Part shown: in pieces, positions 41,675 to 49,762 of the stretch
Layout: each line of letters opens with the position of its first letter
How positions within the stretch are numbered: the stretch's first letter is position 1
Assembly: GCA_910588005.1 (NCBI GenBank)
Contig: CAJUQM010000007.1
Location: 1 to 64,000, forward strand
DNA: 64,000 nucleotides
Source of the DNA: an uncultured Oscillibacter sp.
Lineage (GTDB): Bacteria > Bacillota > Clostridia > Oscillospirales > Oscillospiraceae
Direction: 5' to 3'
The notes under the pieces: generated by a model
Told to the model about the DNA's origin: nothing
Databases searched by the model: none
The model's input: the letters and a program-made list of their open reading frames with translations, nothing else
Program-made: the position numbers and the translations under genes

Positions 41675-42619
41675 ATGCCGGAGAGGATTGTCATTGCGCT
41701 GGGAGGCAACGCCCTGCAGTCCAAGAACAGCGGAGCCACCGCCGAGGCTCAGCTGGAGGTGGTGAAAAAGACCAGTGCTCAGATTGCCCAGATCAGTCAG
41801 AGGGGCTATGAGATGGCCGTAGTTCACGGAAACGGACCCCAGGTGGGCCGCATTGTGCTGGCCAGCGAGGCCGCGAAAGACGTGGCCCCGCCCATGCCCT
41901 TTGATGTCTGCGGGGCCATGAGTCAGGGGTATATCGGCTACCATATCCAACAGGCGCTGAAATACGCCCTGAACAGCCGGAACCGAAATTATCCCGTAGT
42001 TACTCTTGCCACTCAGGTGGTGGTGGACCGGAACGACCCGGCCTTCCAGAACCCCACCAAGCCCATCGGCGCCTTCTATACGGAGGAGGAGGCCCGGGGA
42101 CTGGAGGCGGAGCGGGGCTATACCATGCGGGAGGACGCGGGCCGGGGCTGGCGCCGGGTGGTGCCCTCTCCAATGCCCCGCCGGATTGTGGAGATCGAGG
42201 CCATCCGGCTGTTGTGGGACCATGCCATTGTGGTGGCCTGCGGCGGAGGCGGCATCCCGGTGGTGGAGAATCCGGATGGCACGCTTGAGGGCGTGGCGGC
42301 GGTTATTGACAAGGATTTTGCCGCGGAACTCCTGGCAGAGGCGGTGGGCGCCGACGTGCTGCTGATTCTGACGGAGGTGGAGAAGGCCGCCATCCGCTTT
42401 GGAAAACCGGATCAGGAGGATTTGGGGCATATCAGCCTGGCGGAGGCCGCCCGGTATGCCGCGGAGGGACAGTTCGGTGTGGGCAGCATGCTGCCGAAGG
42501 TGGAGGCCGCCATGAAATTCGTCCGGGCCAACCCGGGGAAACGAGCCGTCATCACCAGTCTGGATAAGGCGCTGGATGCCCTGAACGGAAAGACCGGCAC
42601 GCAGATCACTTTTGCGTGA
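41675..42619 (+). CDS. arcC: Carbamate kinase
   Basis: Makes ATP from carbamoyl phosphate and ADP in fermentative arginine, agmatine, allantoin or purine breakdown. The 314-residue amino-acid-kinase-fold protein has IVIALGGNALQ at the start, VVHGNGPQVGRI near residue 48, the family-typical VVPSPMPRRIVEIEAI near 160, VACGGGGIPVV near 186 and VLLILTEVEKAAI near 227. AAGGAAAGGAAG lies upstream. No arginine deiminase or carbamoyltransferase is adjacent; guaD upstream could relate to purine fermentation, but that is speculation. Confidence 0.93.
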   Translation: MPERIVIALGGNALQSKNSGATAEAQLEVVKKTSAQIAQISQRGYEMAVVHGNGPQVGRIVLASEAAKDVAPPMPFDVCGAMSQGYIGYHIQQALKYALNSRNRNYPVVTLATQVVVDRNDPAFQNPTKPIGAFYTEEEARGLEAERGYTMREDAGRGWRRVVPSPMPRRIVEIEAIRLLWDHAIVVACGGGGIPVVENPDGTLEGVAAVIDKDFAAELLAEAVGADVLLILTEVEKAAIRFGKPDQEDLGHISLAEAARYAAEGQFGVGSMLPKVEAAMKFVRANPGKRAVITSLDKALDALNGKTGTQITFA

Positions 42620-42640
42620 GCGCATTTGGATAAAAAAGGC

Positions 42641-42664
42641 GGCTCCGGAACTCTGTCCGGAGCC
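42641..42664. terminator. Bidirectional terminator between arcC and the antiporter gene
   Basis: GGCTCCGGA (42641-42649) with TCCGGAGCC (42656-42664). A run of six A lies on the left and CCCCTTTT on the right, so it can serve both convergent genes. Confidence 0.8.
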
Positions 42665-42680
42665 GTCCCCTTTTGAAGAT

Positions 42681-43646
42681 TCAGCTTACCAGCGCCACCA
42701 CATAGGCCGCATAGGCCGCCAGCATCAGCGCGCCCTGCCAGCGGTAGAATTTTCCCCGGAGCAGCGGCGGCAGCACCGCCAGACAGCATAGACCCAGGCA
42801 GACCGGCAAATCCAGGACCGTGGTCTGGCTGCCGATGACCAATTTCTCGCCGGAGGCGGCGGACACGGCGGAGCACACCGGCAGGATCATGGTCAGGTCG
42901 ATGACGTTGGCCCCGATGATGTTGCCCACGGACATGGAGGCCTCTTTTTTGGCGATGGCCGTCAGAGTAGTCACCAGCTCCGGCAGCGAGGTGCCGACGG
43001 CCACCATCGTAACGCCGATGATGCTGGAGGGTACGCCCAGCAGCAGAGCCAGCTCACTGCCGTAGTCAATCAGCAGCTGGGAGCCGGCCACAATGGCGGC
43101 AATGCCCGCCGCGAAAAGGCCCAGCTTCATAAACATCTGCCGGTGGGATGTGGTGCGGCGCTTTGGATTTGCCTCCCGGTTTTCCGCCATGCTGGACCGG
43201 GCGTCCATCACGTTGTTTCCCAGATATATCGCGAATACCACAAACAGCAGCAGTCCGGGCAGCACCTCCAGCACGCCGCCCCGGCACAGCAGAAACAGCA
43301 GCAGTGCGCCGGAGACCATTAAAAGCGCCTTCAGGTCAAACTGCTTCCGGTTCACGATAGAGGGGATGCATACAATAGACAGTCCCAGAATCAACCCCAG
43401 GTTGGCGGTGACAGATCCCACGGCGTTGCCCACCGCCAGATCCACCTCTCCCTGGAGCACGCCGGTGACGGATACCGTCAGCTCCGGCAGCGTGGTGGCC
43501 AGGGACACAATGGTGGCCCCGATGATGAACCGGGGTACGCCGGTGGCCTCGGCGATCCACACCGCACCGTCCAGAAACCAGTCACCGCCCTTGACGATCA
43601 AAACCAGTCCCGCCAGGAACAGCAGTACCGTTACCCAAATACTCAT
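42681..43646 (-). CDS. Calcium/cation antiporter (CaCA, YrbG-like)
   Basis: A 321-residue membrane protein with about ten spans and the two inverted alpha-repeats of CaCA exchangers: GATIVSLATTLPELTVS (~42) and GVTMVAVGTSLPELVTT (~208), each holding the ion-binding Glu. Family members exchange Ca2+, or Mn2+, for Na+ or H+. Control by a yybP-ykoY riboswitch strongly suggests that manganese, or calcium handled with it, is exported. The GGAGG site is 11 bases before the ATG. Confidence 0.9.
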   Translation of the reverse strand: MSIWVTVLLFLAGLVLIVKGGDWFLDGAVWIAEATGVPRFIIGATIVSLATTLPELTVSVTGVLQGEVDLAVGNAVGSVTANLGLILGLSIVCIPSIVNRKQFDLKALLMVSGALLLFLLCRGGVLEVLPGLLLFVVFAIYLGNNVMDARSSMAENREANPKRRTTSHRQMFMKLGLFAAGIAAIVAGSQLLIDYGSELALLLGVPSSIIGVTMVAVGTSLPELVTTLTAIAKKEASMSVGNIIGANVIDLTMILPVCSAVSAASGEKLVIGSQTTVLDLPVCLGLCCLAVLPPLLRGKFYRWQGALMLAAYAAYVVALVS

Positions 43647-43678
43647 TGCTCACACGTCCTCCGCTTTTCAAAGATAAA

Positions 43679-43740
43679 CGAGACCCTCATTGCATACGGA
43701 AACCAAGCGGGAAGTTCCCCCCGCCGGTGCCGCATACAAT
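43679..43740 (-). promoter_or_regulatory. Expression platform of the yybP-ykoY riboswitch
   Basis: A stem ATTGTATGCGG/CCGTATGCAAT with two G-U pairs (arms near 43731-43740 and 43690-43700) encloses a GCGGG/CCCGC stem. Further on, CGAGAC (43679-43684, plus-strand reading) can pair with the aptamer's conserved CGAGAC complement, offering an alternative fold that could toggle the hairpin. Confidence 0.6.
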
Positions 43741-43838
43741 AAAAGTCTCGCTTTTTCAGACGCGGCCCGGGCGGTCTTAAAACCGTCGTGCTGACGAGCC
43801 GCGCCGCATCCCGAAGGACGCAAGCTACTCCCTTTTAT
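43741..43838 (-). ncRNA. yybP-ykoY (Mn2+-sensing) riboswitch
   Basis: Read on the minus strand: AAAAGGGAGTAGC at the 5' side, CGTCAGCACGAC in the middle, CCGGGC, and TGAAAAAGCGAGACTTTT closing P1. These are the conserved yybP-ykoY segments in the right order. The class senses Mn2+ and turns on metal exporters. It sits between a consensus promoter and the CaCA antiporter. Confidence 0.92.
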
Positions 43839-43859
43839 GGGGACTTGTTTTCGAGGGGT

Positions 43860-43889
43860 ATTATATGGAAATCATACCCCGTTTGTCAA
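43860..43889 (-). promoter_or_regulatory. Promoter of the riboswitch-antiporter unit
   Basis: On the minus strand TTGACA (43889-43884), 18 bp, TATAAT (43865-43860), both boxes consensus, ending about 20 bases before the aptamer. Confidence 0.85.
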
Positions 43890-43927
43890 TGAAAACTTTG
43901 TCAAAGCCTGACTGCGGACAAAATATT

Positions 43928-45007
43928 TCAGTCCTTAAACGCCGGGCTGAATCCGATGTCCTTCACCCAGAGGGTCTCCCCGGACCCGGTCACTTCCGCG
44001 GGGGAGAAGCCGCAGCCGGCGAAGAACTGCTCCGCGCCGCATCCCTCCGGCAGGGCAGTGATCAAACGCTCTGCTCCCATGGGCCGCCAATAGTATACCG
44101 CCTGGCCGATGAGCTGCACGCCAAAGCCCCGCTTCCGGCAGTCCCGGCGGACGCAGGCCAGGGTGATTTCCCCCTCCGTCTGGCCGAACTGGATCAGACC
44201 CACCGGCTCGTCTCCCAAATAGCCCACCAGAGCCGGACGGGCGAGGCCGGCCGCGGGAGGCGTCCCCTCCCAGGAGGCGGCGATCAGCCCCTCCAGCAGC
44301 GGTCCCTGCTCCGGCAGCCGGGGCGGCGTGAAATACAGCCCCGGCTCCAGACCGTTGGCCCGCCTGCGGACCTTCTCTCCCGCCAGATACTCCGGTGCCA
44401 GCAGGTGACTGTTGTCGTTCTGACGGATCACCCGGAGCGCCTCACCGTCCCACTCCAAAAGAGAGACGGCGGTGTTGTCCCCGGTGGGGGACTTTGCGCC
44501 GGTATCCCGCAGGGAGATTCCCTGCAGATTTGCCAGCAGAAGGCGAATGACATAGCCGTGGGAAAATACGGCCACAGTTTTCCCGTCGTTTTCCGCCGCG
44601 ATTTTCCGAACAGCTCCCAGCGCCCGCTCCAGCACCTCCGCCGGCGTCTCGGCCCCGTCCATGTGCCAGCGGTCCATCCGATGGCTGAAATCCGCCATCT
44701 GATCCGGCCAGCGGCGGGCGATCTCCCCCCAGGTCTTTCGCTCCCATACGCCCACATGAATCTCCCGCAAATCCCGCACCAGGCGGGGCGTCAGCCCTCT
44801 TGAGAGGTAGAGGGCGCTGGCGGTGGCGCGGGTGCGGTAGAGGTCGCTGGCGTACACCGCGTCGATTTGGACGCCGTCAAAGCGCCGCTCCAGGGCCTTT
44901 ACCTGCCGCCAGCCCCGGTCTGTGAGAGAGCTGTCATCCTGACCCTGGGCGATGCGGTACAGGTTTCCCTCCGCCTCTGCGTGGCGGATCAGATAGATGG
45001 TGGTCAT
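43928..45007 (-). CDS. Histidine phosphatase-GNAT acetyltransferase fusion
   Basis: A 359-residue two-domain protein. Residues ~1-205 are a phosphoglycerate-mutase-like histidine phosphatase: IYLIRHAEAEGN with the catalytic His, SLTDRGWRQ, YASDLYRTRATA, REIHVGVWE and VFSHGYVIRLL with the second His. Residues ~215-359 are a GNAT-like domain (ITLACVRRDCRKRGFGVQLIGQAV with the RxxGxG loop, then AEQFFAGCGFSP). The substrate of either is unknown. The ATG at 45007 has GGAGG 5 bases upstream; an in-frame GTG at 45013 lies inside that site. It has its own promoter. Confidence 0.82.
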   Translation of the reverse strand: MTTIYLIRHAEAEGNLYRIAQGQDDSSLTDRGWRQVKALERRFDGVQIDAVYASDLYRTRATASALYLSRGLTPRLVRDLREIHVGVWERKTWGEIARRWPDQMADFSHRMDRWHMDGAETPAEVLERALGAVRKIAAENDGKTVAVFSHGYVIRLLLANLQGISLRDTGAKSPTGDNTAVSLLEWDGEALRVIRQNDNSHLLAPEYLAGEKVRRRANGLEPGLYFTPPRLPEQGPLLEGLIAASWEGTPPAAGLARPALVGYLGDEPVGLIQFGQTEGEITLACVRRDCRKRGFGVQLIGQAVYYWRPMGAERLITALPEGCGAEQFFAGCGFSPAEVTGSGETLWVKDIGFSPAFKD

Positions 45008-45048
45008 AGACACCTCCAGATTTCTTTAATTTTATCATTATGGCAATC

Positions 45049-45077
45049 AGTATACTCCTTTGGGGAGTTTTTGGCAA
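45049..45077 (-). promoter_or_regulatory. Promoter of the phosphatase-GNAT gene
   Basis: On the minus strand TTGCCA (45077-45072), 17 bp, TATACT (45054-45049). Confidence 0.6.
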
Positions 45078-45146
45078 ATGGAGAAAAGGCGTTTTTTTTG
45101 CGGAAAGAGGGCCATACTATTCCCATGCCGAAAAGGAGTGACTGAT

Positions 45147-45326
45147 ATGAAGACATGTACCGGATTTTGGGTCGGTATGAGCGCGGGCCTGATGGCCGGC
45201 GCCGCTGTGGGGATGATGACGCCGCACGGCAGGGATTCCATGAAAACGCAGGTGGGTAAGAGTATCCACAAGCTGGGTGTCGCTGTGGATCATGCCGTGG
45301 ACAACATCGTCTCTGAAATGCGCTGA
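45147..45326 (+). CDS. Small glycine-zipper membrane protein (YtxH-like)
   Basis: A 59-residue protein: one hydrophobic glycine-rich span FWVGMSAGLMAGAAVGMM (residues ~6-23) with GxxxG/GxxxA spacing, then a basic amphipathic tail (KTQVGKSIHKLGVAVDHAVDNIVSEMR). This resembles YtxH-type stress-related mini-proteins. AAAAGGAG is placed ideally before the ATG at 45147, and a perfect terminator follows the stop at once, so it is a genuine single-gene unit. Function unknown. Confidence 0.75.
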   Translation: MKTCTGFWVGMSAGLMAGAAVGMMTPHGRDSMKTQVGKSIHKLGVAVDHAVDNIVSEMR

Positions 45327-45362
45327 GGAAAAGGCGGAGGGCAAAAGCCCTCCGCCTTTTCC
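45327..45362. terminator. Perfect 16-bp terminator hairpin
   Basis: A 16-base arm at 45327-45342 (GGAAAAGGCGGAGGGC) and its exact complement at 45347-45362 around AAAA, ending in TTTTCC. It begins at the base after the mini-protein stop. Confidence 0.92.
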
Positions 45363-45545
45363 TGCAAAAGAGAAGACGCCTTTTAAAAAACTGCGGTTAT
45401 ACGCCGCAGAGGCCGCTGCCCCCGGCGGCCTGTTTTACGGAAGTTCCAGGGTTCAATCGCAGGGGCTGCCGGAGGCATCGAGTTTGCCTGCGAATTCCGG
45501 TCCTCCTCTCCCCAAAAGAAATTTTCACTATTTTCAAAATCCCTC

Positions 45546-45586
45546 TTGACATACTGTCCATACTGTGTATACTGTATATGTACAGT
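45546..45586 (+). promoter_or_regulatory. GntR-module promoter embedded in tandem 9-bp repeats
   Basis: TTGACA (45546-45551), 16 bp, TATACT (45568-45573). Three copies of ATACTGT start at 45551, 45560 and 45569, a 9-base period, followed by an inverted GTACAGTAC (ACTGTA-TATG-TACAGT dyad). The GntR regulator encoded next probably binds here and represses its own operon. Confidence 0.75.
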
Positions 45587-45604
45587 ACGAACGGGAGTGA
45601 TTCC

Positions 45605-45979
45605 ATGGAACTCATTATCCGCAATGTCAACAACCAACCGATCTACGACCAGATCTACTCCCAGATCAAGGCCCAGATCATCGCCGGCCGGCTGCGGCCC
45701 GGGGAGGCGCTGCCCTCCATCCGGGCTTTGGCCAAGGATCTGAAGATTTCCGTCATCACCACCAAGCGGGCCTACGACGAGCTGGAGGCCGAGGGATTCA
45801 TCGACACCGTGGCCGGCAAGGGCTGTTTTGTGGCGGAGAAAAACCTTGACCTGATCCGGGAGCAGCAGCTCCGGGAGCTGGAGAGCCATCTGTCCGCCGC
45901 TGCCGCCCTGGCCAGGAGCTGCGGGGTATCCCGGCGGGAGCTGGAGGAGATGCTGGACGTTTTGCTAGAGGAGGAATGA
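45605..45979 (+). CDS. GntR-family regulator, YtrA type
   Basis: A 124-residue regulator: winged HTH (QPIYDQIYSQIKAQIIAGRLRPGEALPSIRALAKDLKISVITTKRAYDELEAEGFIDTVAGKGCFV, ~10-75) and only a short helical tail, which marks the YtrA subfamily. The ATG at 45605 has GGGAG upstream. It is followed directly by an ABC ATPase and permease, the usual YtrA layout; such modules answer cell-wall-active antibiotics or peptides. Confidence 0.92.
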   Translation: MELIIRNVNNQPIYDQIYSQIKAQIIAGRLRPGEALPSIRALAKDLKISVITTKRAYDELEAEGFIDTVAGKGCFVAEKNLDLIREQQLRELESHLSAAAALARSCGVSRRELEEMLDVLLEEE

Positions 45980-45981
45980 AC

Positions 45982-46836
45982 ATGAACGCCATTGAGCTGA
46001 ACCACATCCATAAATCCTTCGGCGGCTTCGCTATTCAGGACCTGAGCCTGACGGTGCCCAGCGGCACCATCTGCGGCCTGGTGGGGGAGAACGGCGCGGG
46101 AAAGTCCACCACCATCCGCCTGGCTCTGGGCGCTCTGCGGCCCGACAGCGGCGCCGCCGCCGTGCTGGGCACGGACGTCTCATCTCCGGCCTTCACCGGG
46201 GTGAAGGAGGACGTGGGGGTGGTGCTGGACGAGGCCTACTTCCCTGAGACCCTCAACGCCCTCCAGGTGGGAAAAATCCTGGCGAGCACTTACCGCCAGT
46301 GGGAGCAGGGGACCTATGAGAGCTACTTGGACCGTTTCAGCCTGCCGGTGAGAAAGCCCTTCAAGGACTTTTCCCGGGGCATGAAGATGAAGCTGGCCAT
46401 TACCGCCGCGTTGAGCCACCGGCCAAAGCTGCTGGTGCTGGACGAGGCCACCAGCGGCCTGGACCCCATTGTCCGGGACGAGGTGCTGGAGATCTTCAAT
46501 GAGTTCACCCGGGAGGAGGACCACTCCATCCTCATCTCCTCCCACATCGTCAGCGACCTGGAGAAGCTGTGCGACTACATCGCCTTTCTCCACCAGGGGA
46601 GGCTGCTGTTCTGCCAGGAGAAGGACCGGCTGCTGGAGGACTACGGCGTGTTCGTGGGCACGGCGGAGCAGGCGCAGAGCCTGCTGCCGGAGGCGGTCGT
46701 CGGCCGGGAGGCCAGGGACTACGGCGGCGTCCGGGCACTGGTGAAACGGGGCATGGTGCCGGAGACGCTGGCTCTGGAGCGGCCTACCGTGGAGGAGATC
46801 ATTTTGTTTATCGTGAAAGGGGAGAACAGGAGATGA
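45982..46836 (+). CDS. ABC transporter ATP-binding protein of the GntR module (YtrB-like)
   Basis: A 284-residue ATPase: Walker A GENGAGKSTT, signature FSRGMKMKLAITAALS (SRGM instead of SGGQ, usual in this group), Walker B LLVLDEATSGLD and H-loop ISSHIVSDLEKL, then a C-terminal extension. AGAGGAGG lies 7 bases before the ATG at 45982; another ATG at 45976 overlaps the GntR stop but is too close to that site. It pairs with the permease that follows. Confidence 0.9.
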   Translation: MNAIELNHIHKSFGGFAIQDLSLTVPSGTICGLVGENGAGKSTTIRLALGALRPDSGAAAVLGTDVSSPAFTGVKEDVGVVLDEAYFPETLNALQVGKILASTYRQWEQGTYESYLDRFSLPVRKPFKDFSRGMKMKLAITAALSHRPKLLVLDEATSGLDPIVRDEVLEIFNEFTREEDHSILISSHIVSDLEKLCDYIAFLHQGRLLFCQEKDRLLEDYGVFVGTAEQAQSLLPEAVVGREARDYGGVRALVKRGMVPETLALERPTVEEIILFIVKGENRR

Positions 46837-47450
46837 AAGCCCTGATCCAAAAGGACGTCTATGTGCTGTGGAAGCAGATGAAGATCTTTCTTCTAGTGAT
46901 GCTGGTCATTATGGTGGGCAACGGCTCTTTCGGCAGCGTGTTCGTGGTGGTCTGGTGCTCCATGATGCCCTACACGGCCCTAGCCTATGACGAGCGGTGC
47001 AAGTGGGACCAGATGGCGGCCATGATGCCCTACTCTCCCCGGGACCTGGTGCTGAGCAAGTATGTGCTGGGCTGGCTCTGCGCCGGAGCGGCCAGCGCCG
47101 TTGTTCTGGCGGTCCAGGCAATCATCCGGGCGCTTCACCTGTCCGTGGCCACCGGAACCCCTCTGGCCGTTTTGATGAGCTTCTGCGCCAGCGCCAGCGT
47201 TCTGGCCATCACGCTGCCCGTCATGATCTGGTTCAGCGTGGAGCGGGGCCGCATGGTGATGTTCCTGGTGATCTTCCTGGTCTGCGGCGCCGCCGGTGCC
47301 TTGGGGACCGTCACCATCTCCGTGGATCAGACCGCCGGCGGCATCCAGAGCCTCTTCGGGTTCTTCATGCTCATCCTCCCTGTGGCCGCGGTGGCGCTGA
47401 CCGCCGTCTCCATCCCCCTGTCCATGCGGCTTTATACCGCCCGGCGGTGA
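46833..47450 (+). CDS. ABC-2 type permease of the GntR module
   Basis: A 205-residue membrane protein with about six spans, similar to the ABC2_membrane_5 family (KALIQKDVYVLWKQMKIFLLVM, AYDERCKWDQMAAMMPYSPRDLVLSKYVLGW). The last phrase is the family's hallmark cytoplasmic loop. It overlaps the ATPase stop by 4 bases. Export or sensing of an antimicrobial peptide or envelope compound is likely. Confidence 0.88.
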   Translation: MKALIQKDVYVLWKQMKIFLLVMLVIMVGNGSFGSVFVVVWCSMMPYTALAYDERCKWDQMAAMMPYSPRDLVLSKYVLGWLCAGAASAVVLAVQAIIRALHLSVATGTPLAVLMSFCASASVLAITLPVMIWFSVERGRMVMFLVIFLVCGAAGALGTVTISVDQTAGGIQSLFGFFMLILPVAAVALTAVSIPLSMRLYTARR

Positions 47451-47461
47451 GGAGGCGAAGC

Positions 47462-47560
47462 ATGGCGGAAGACAAAGGGAGAGAACCCCTCACCCCCTTG
47501 GATATCGCCGCATTGCTGACATTGCTGGGTCAGGCGATGCTGCGGGAGGGAAAAGGATAG
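47462..47560 (+). CDS. Possible 32-residue peptide at the end of the GntR/ABC operon
   Basis: MAEDKGREPLTPLDIAALLTLL plus ten residues: a charged head, then an amphipathic helix. GGAGG lies 6 bases before the ATG, and the frame starts 11 bases after the permease stop. Position and site argue for translation; no homologue is known to me. Confidence 0.5.
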   Translation: MAEDKGREPLTPLDIAALLTLLGQAMLREGKG

Positions 47561-47643
47561 GCGGCGGGGCACCTGCCGGCCTGAATGCAGGGAAGACCTG
47601 GAAAATGGGGGAACCCTCCGTGCCAGATAATCTGATAGAAAAG

Positions 47644-47673
47644 AAGCGGGACGGCTCTGCCGTCCCGCTTTTT
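47644..47673. terminator. Terminator between the ABC operon and RNase J
   Basis: AAGCGGGACGGC (47644-47655) with GCCGTCCCGCTT (47659-47670), TCT loop, then TTTTT on the plus strand. It sits between convergent genes. Confidence 0.9.
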
Positions 47674-47681
47674 CAATTCTG

Positions 47682-49340
47682 TCACAGCCGGGTCACCACA
47701 GGGATAACCATGGGACTGCGCTTGGTGTTTTTGAAGAGATAGCTGCTGACGGCGGCTTTTACCGCGCCTTTCAGCTCGCCGTCGTCCCGCCCGCGCTTGC
47801 GGGTGACGGCCTCCGCTGCGTCCAGGGCCACGCCTTGGAGATCCTTCATCAAATCCCCGGATTCCTTGACATAGATGAATCCCCGGGTGATGATCTCCGG
47901 CGGGCTGAGCAGCGCGCCGTCGTGGGTGGATATGGGCATTACAATGACCACCATGCCGTCCTCGGCCAAACGCTTGCGGTCCCGCATGACCACAGCGCCT
48001 ACGTCGCCCACGCCGCTGCCGTCCACATACACCTCTCCGGCGGGAACGGCGGCGGCAATTTTCAGTGTCTTGGCGGTCAGCTCGATGACGGAGCCGTTCT
48101 CCGCAATGGCGATGTGGCTGCGCTCCATGCCCATTTGCTGGGCAAGGCGGGAGTGGATCTGGAGCATCCGCTGTTCTCCGTGGAGGGGGACGAAGAAACG
48201 GGGCTTCGTCAGCGCGTGGATGATCTTCAGCTCCTCCTGGCAGGCGTGACCGGAGACGTGGAGCATGTCGGCCTTGTCGTAGACCACCTTCACGCCCTTG
48301 CGGAACAGCTCGTTGATGACCCGGCCCACGGTTACCTCGTTGCCGGGGATGGCGGAGGCGGAGATGATGACCTTGTCGCCGGGTCCCACTTCTACTTGCT
48401 TGTGCTGGGAGAAGGCCATGCGGTACAGGGCACTCATCTCCTCACCCTGGGAGCCGGTGGTGACGATGACCTGTTTGTTTTTGGGCAGGCCCTTGATCTT
48501 TGTGACATCCATGAGGGTGTTCTTGGGGACCTTCATATAGCCCAGAGCCGTGGAGACCTTCATGATATTCTCCATGGAGCGGCCGGTGACGGCCACCTTC
48601 CGCCCGAAAGCCGCCGCGGCATCCAGCACCTGCTGGATGCGGTGGACGTTGGAGGCGAAGGTGGTGACGATGATCCGCTCGTCACAGCCCTGGAACTGAC
48701 GCATAAAGGTCTGCCCCACGGCGCTCTCGCTCATCGTATAGCCGGGGCGCTCCACATTGGTGGAGTCGGCGCACAGGGCCAGCACGCCCTCCTTCCCAAG
48801 CTCGCCGAAGCGGGCCAGGTCGATCACCTCCCCGTCGATGGGGGTGGAGTCGATTTTGAAGTCGCCGGTGTGGACCACGGTGCCCATGTGGGTGTGGATG
48901 GCAAAGGCCACAGAGTCGGCGATGGAGTGGTTGACATGGATAAACTCCACGTTGAACTTCCCGGCCCGGACAGTCTTTCCCGGCTCCACGGTAATGAGCT
49001 TGGTGGACTTCACCAGCCCGTGCTCCTCCAGCTTTAAGGAGATGAGTCCGGCGGTGAAACGGGTGCAGTAGATGGGCATGTTCACCTGTTTGAGGACATA
49101 GGGGATGGCTCCCACATGGTCCTCGTGACCGTGGGTGATAAAAAGACCCCGGATACGGGCACGGTTTTTGATCAGGTAGGTCACATCGGGAATGATGAGG
49201 TCAATGCCGTACATGTCGTCTCCGGGGAAGGCCATGCCGCAGTCCACCACGATGATCTCGCCGCCGTACTCATAGGCGGTCATATTCTTGCCGATCTCGT
49301 CCAGACCGCCCAGAGGGATGATTTTCAGTTTTTCTGCCAT
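47682..49340 (-). CDS. rnj: Ribonuclease J
   Basis: A 5'-3' exonuclease and endonuclease of mRNA decay and rRNA maturation. The 552-residue beta-CASP metallo-beta-lactamase has the metal motif THGHEDHVGAIP near residue 75, HTGDFKIDSTP near 155, the beta-CASP part with VTTGSQGEEMSAL, and the C-terminal HGEQRMLQIHSRLAQQMG and SGHACQEELK segments. The only copy in this window, so J1 versus J2 cannot be told. The leader appears long and structured (see 49341-49762). Confidence 0.94.
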   Translation of the reverse strand: MAEKLKIIPLGGLDEIGKNMTAYEYGGEIIVVDCGMAFPGDDMYGIDLIIPDVTYLIKNRARIRGLFITHGHEDHVGAIPYVLKQVNMPIYCTRFTAGLISLKLEEHGLVKSTKLITVEPGKTVRAGKFNVEFIHVNHSIADSVAFAIHTHMGTVVHTGDFKIDSTPIDGEVIDLARFGELGKEGVLALCADSTNVERPGYTMSESAVGQTFMRQFQGCDERIIVTTFASNVHRIQQVLDAAAAFGRKVAVTGRSMENIMKVSTALGYMKVPKNTLMDVTKIKGLPKNKQVIVTTGSQGEEMSALYRMAFSQHKQVEVGPGDKVIISASAIPGNEVTVGRVINELFRKGVKVVYDKADMLHVSGHACQEELKIIHALTKPRFFVPLHGEQRMLQIHSRLAQQMGMERSHIAIAENGSVIELTAKTLKIAAAVPAGEVYVDGSGVGDVGAVVMRDRKRLAEDGMVVIVMPISTHDGALLSPPEIITRGFIYVKESGDLMKDLQGVALDAAEAVTRKRGRDDGELKGAVKAAVSSYLFKNTKRSPMVIPVVTRL

Positions 49341-49686
49341 AGATTCGATAAACTCCTTTGAACTCTTAAAAAGATATGTAGCAGAGGCTCAAAAGAACAC
49401 GCCCGGCGCTTGAGCAAAAATGGGCGCACGCAAAGAAGAGACGTCCGTCGCCTGCGCGGCCCCGTTTCGCCGGCAGAGGTTCGGTTACGTCATATCCGGA
49501 TTTGCATATGAGCTTCTGTGATCTATTTTGACCGGCGGGAAAGCGCGTCCCGTGCCGGTAAAATACCGGAAAAATGGCGGAGGCACCATGCCTCAACACC
49601 TAATTTTATCTAGTATAGCACAGCTGCATGGTTTTGTATACATCAATTTTCGCTTTTTCCATATTTTTGGTGCTAATAAGTTTTTG
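49341..49686. other. Long structured leader of rnj; no gene
   Basis: A minus-strand -10 candidate TATACT (49617-49612) would give a leader of about 265 bases. It can fold ACCGGCGGGA against TCCCGTGCCGGT (about 49529-49557) and GAGGCA against TGCCTC (49580-49594). Long 5' regions with stems precede some RNase genes that control their own mRNA. No reading frame here is convincing. Confidence 0.45.
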
Positions 49687-49744
49687 TTGCATTTATCCAA
49701 TTACCATGATATACTCCAAAAAGTTCACAAAGTGAACTTTTTGG
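49687..49744 (+). promoter_or_regulatory. Promoter and perfect operator of the marR-degV unit
   Basis: TTGCAT (49687-49692), 17 bp, TATACT (49710-49715), followed without a gap by a perfect inverted repeat CCAAAAAGTTCAC (49716-49728), AAA, GTGAACTTTTTGG (49732-49744). The operator covers the transcription start and should be bound by the MarR protein encoded next. Confidence 0.85.
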
Positions 49745-49762
49745 ATTGAAAGGACAAACGCT

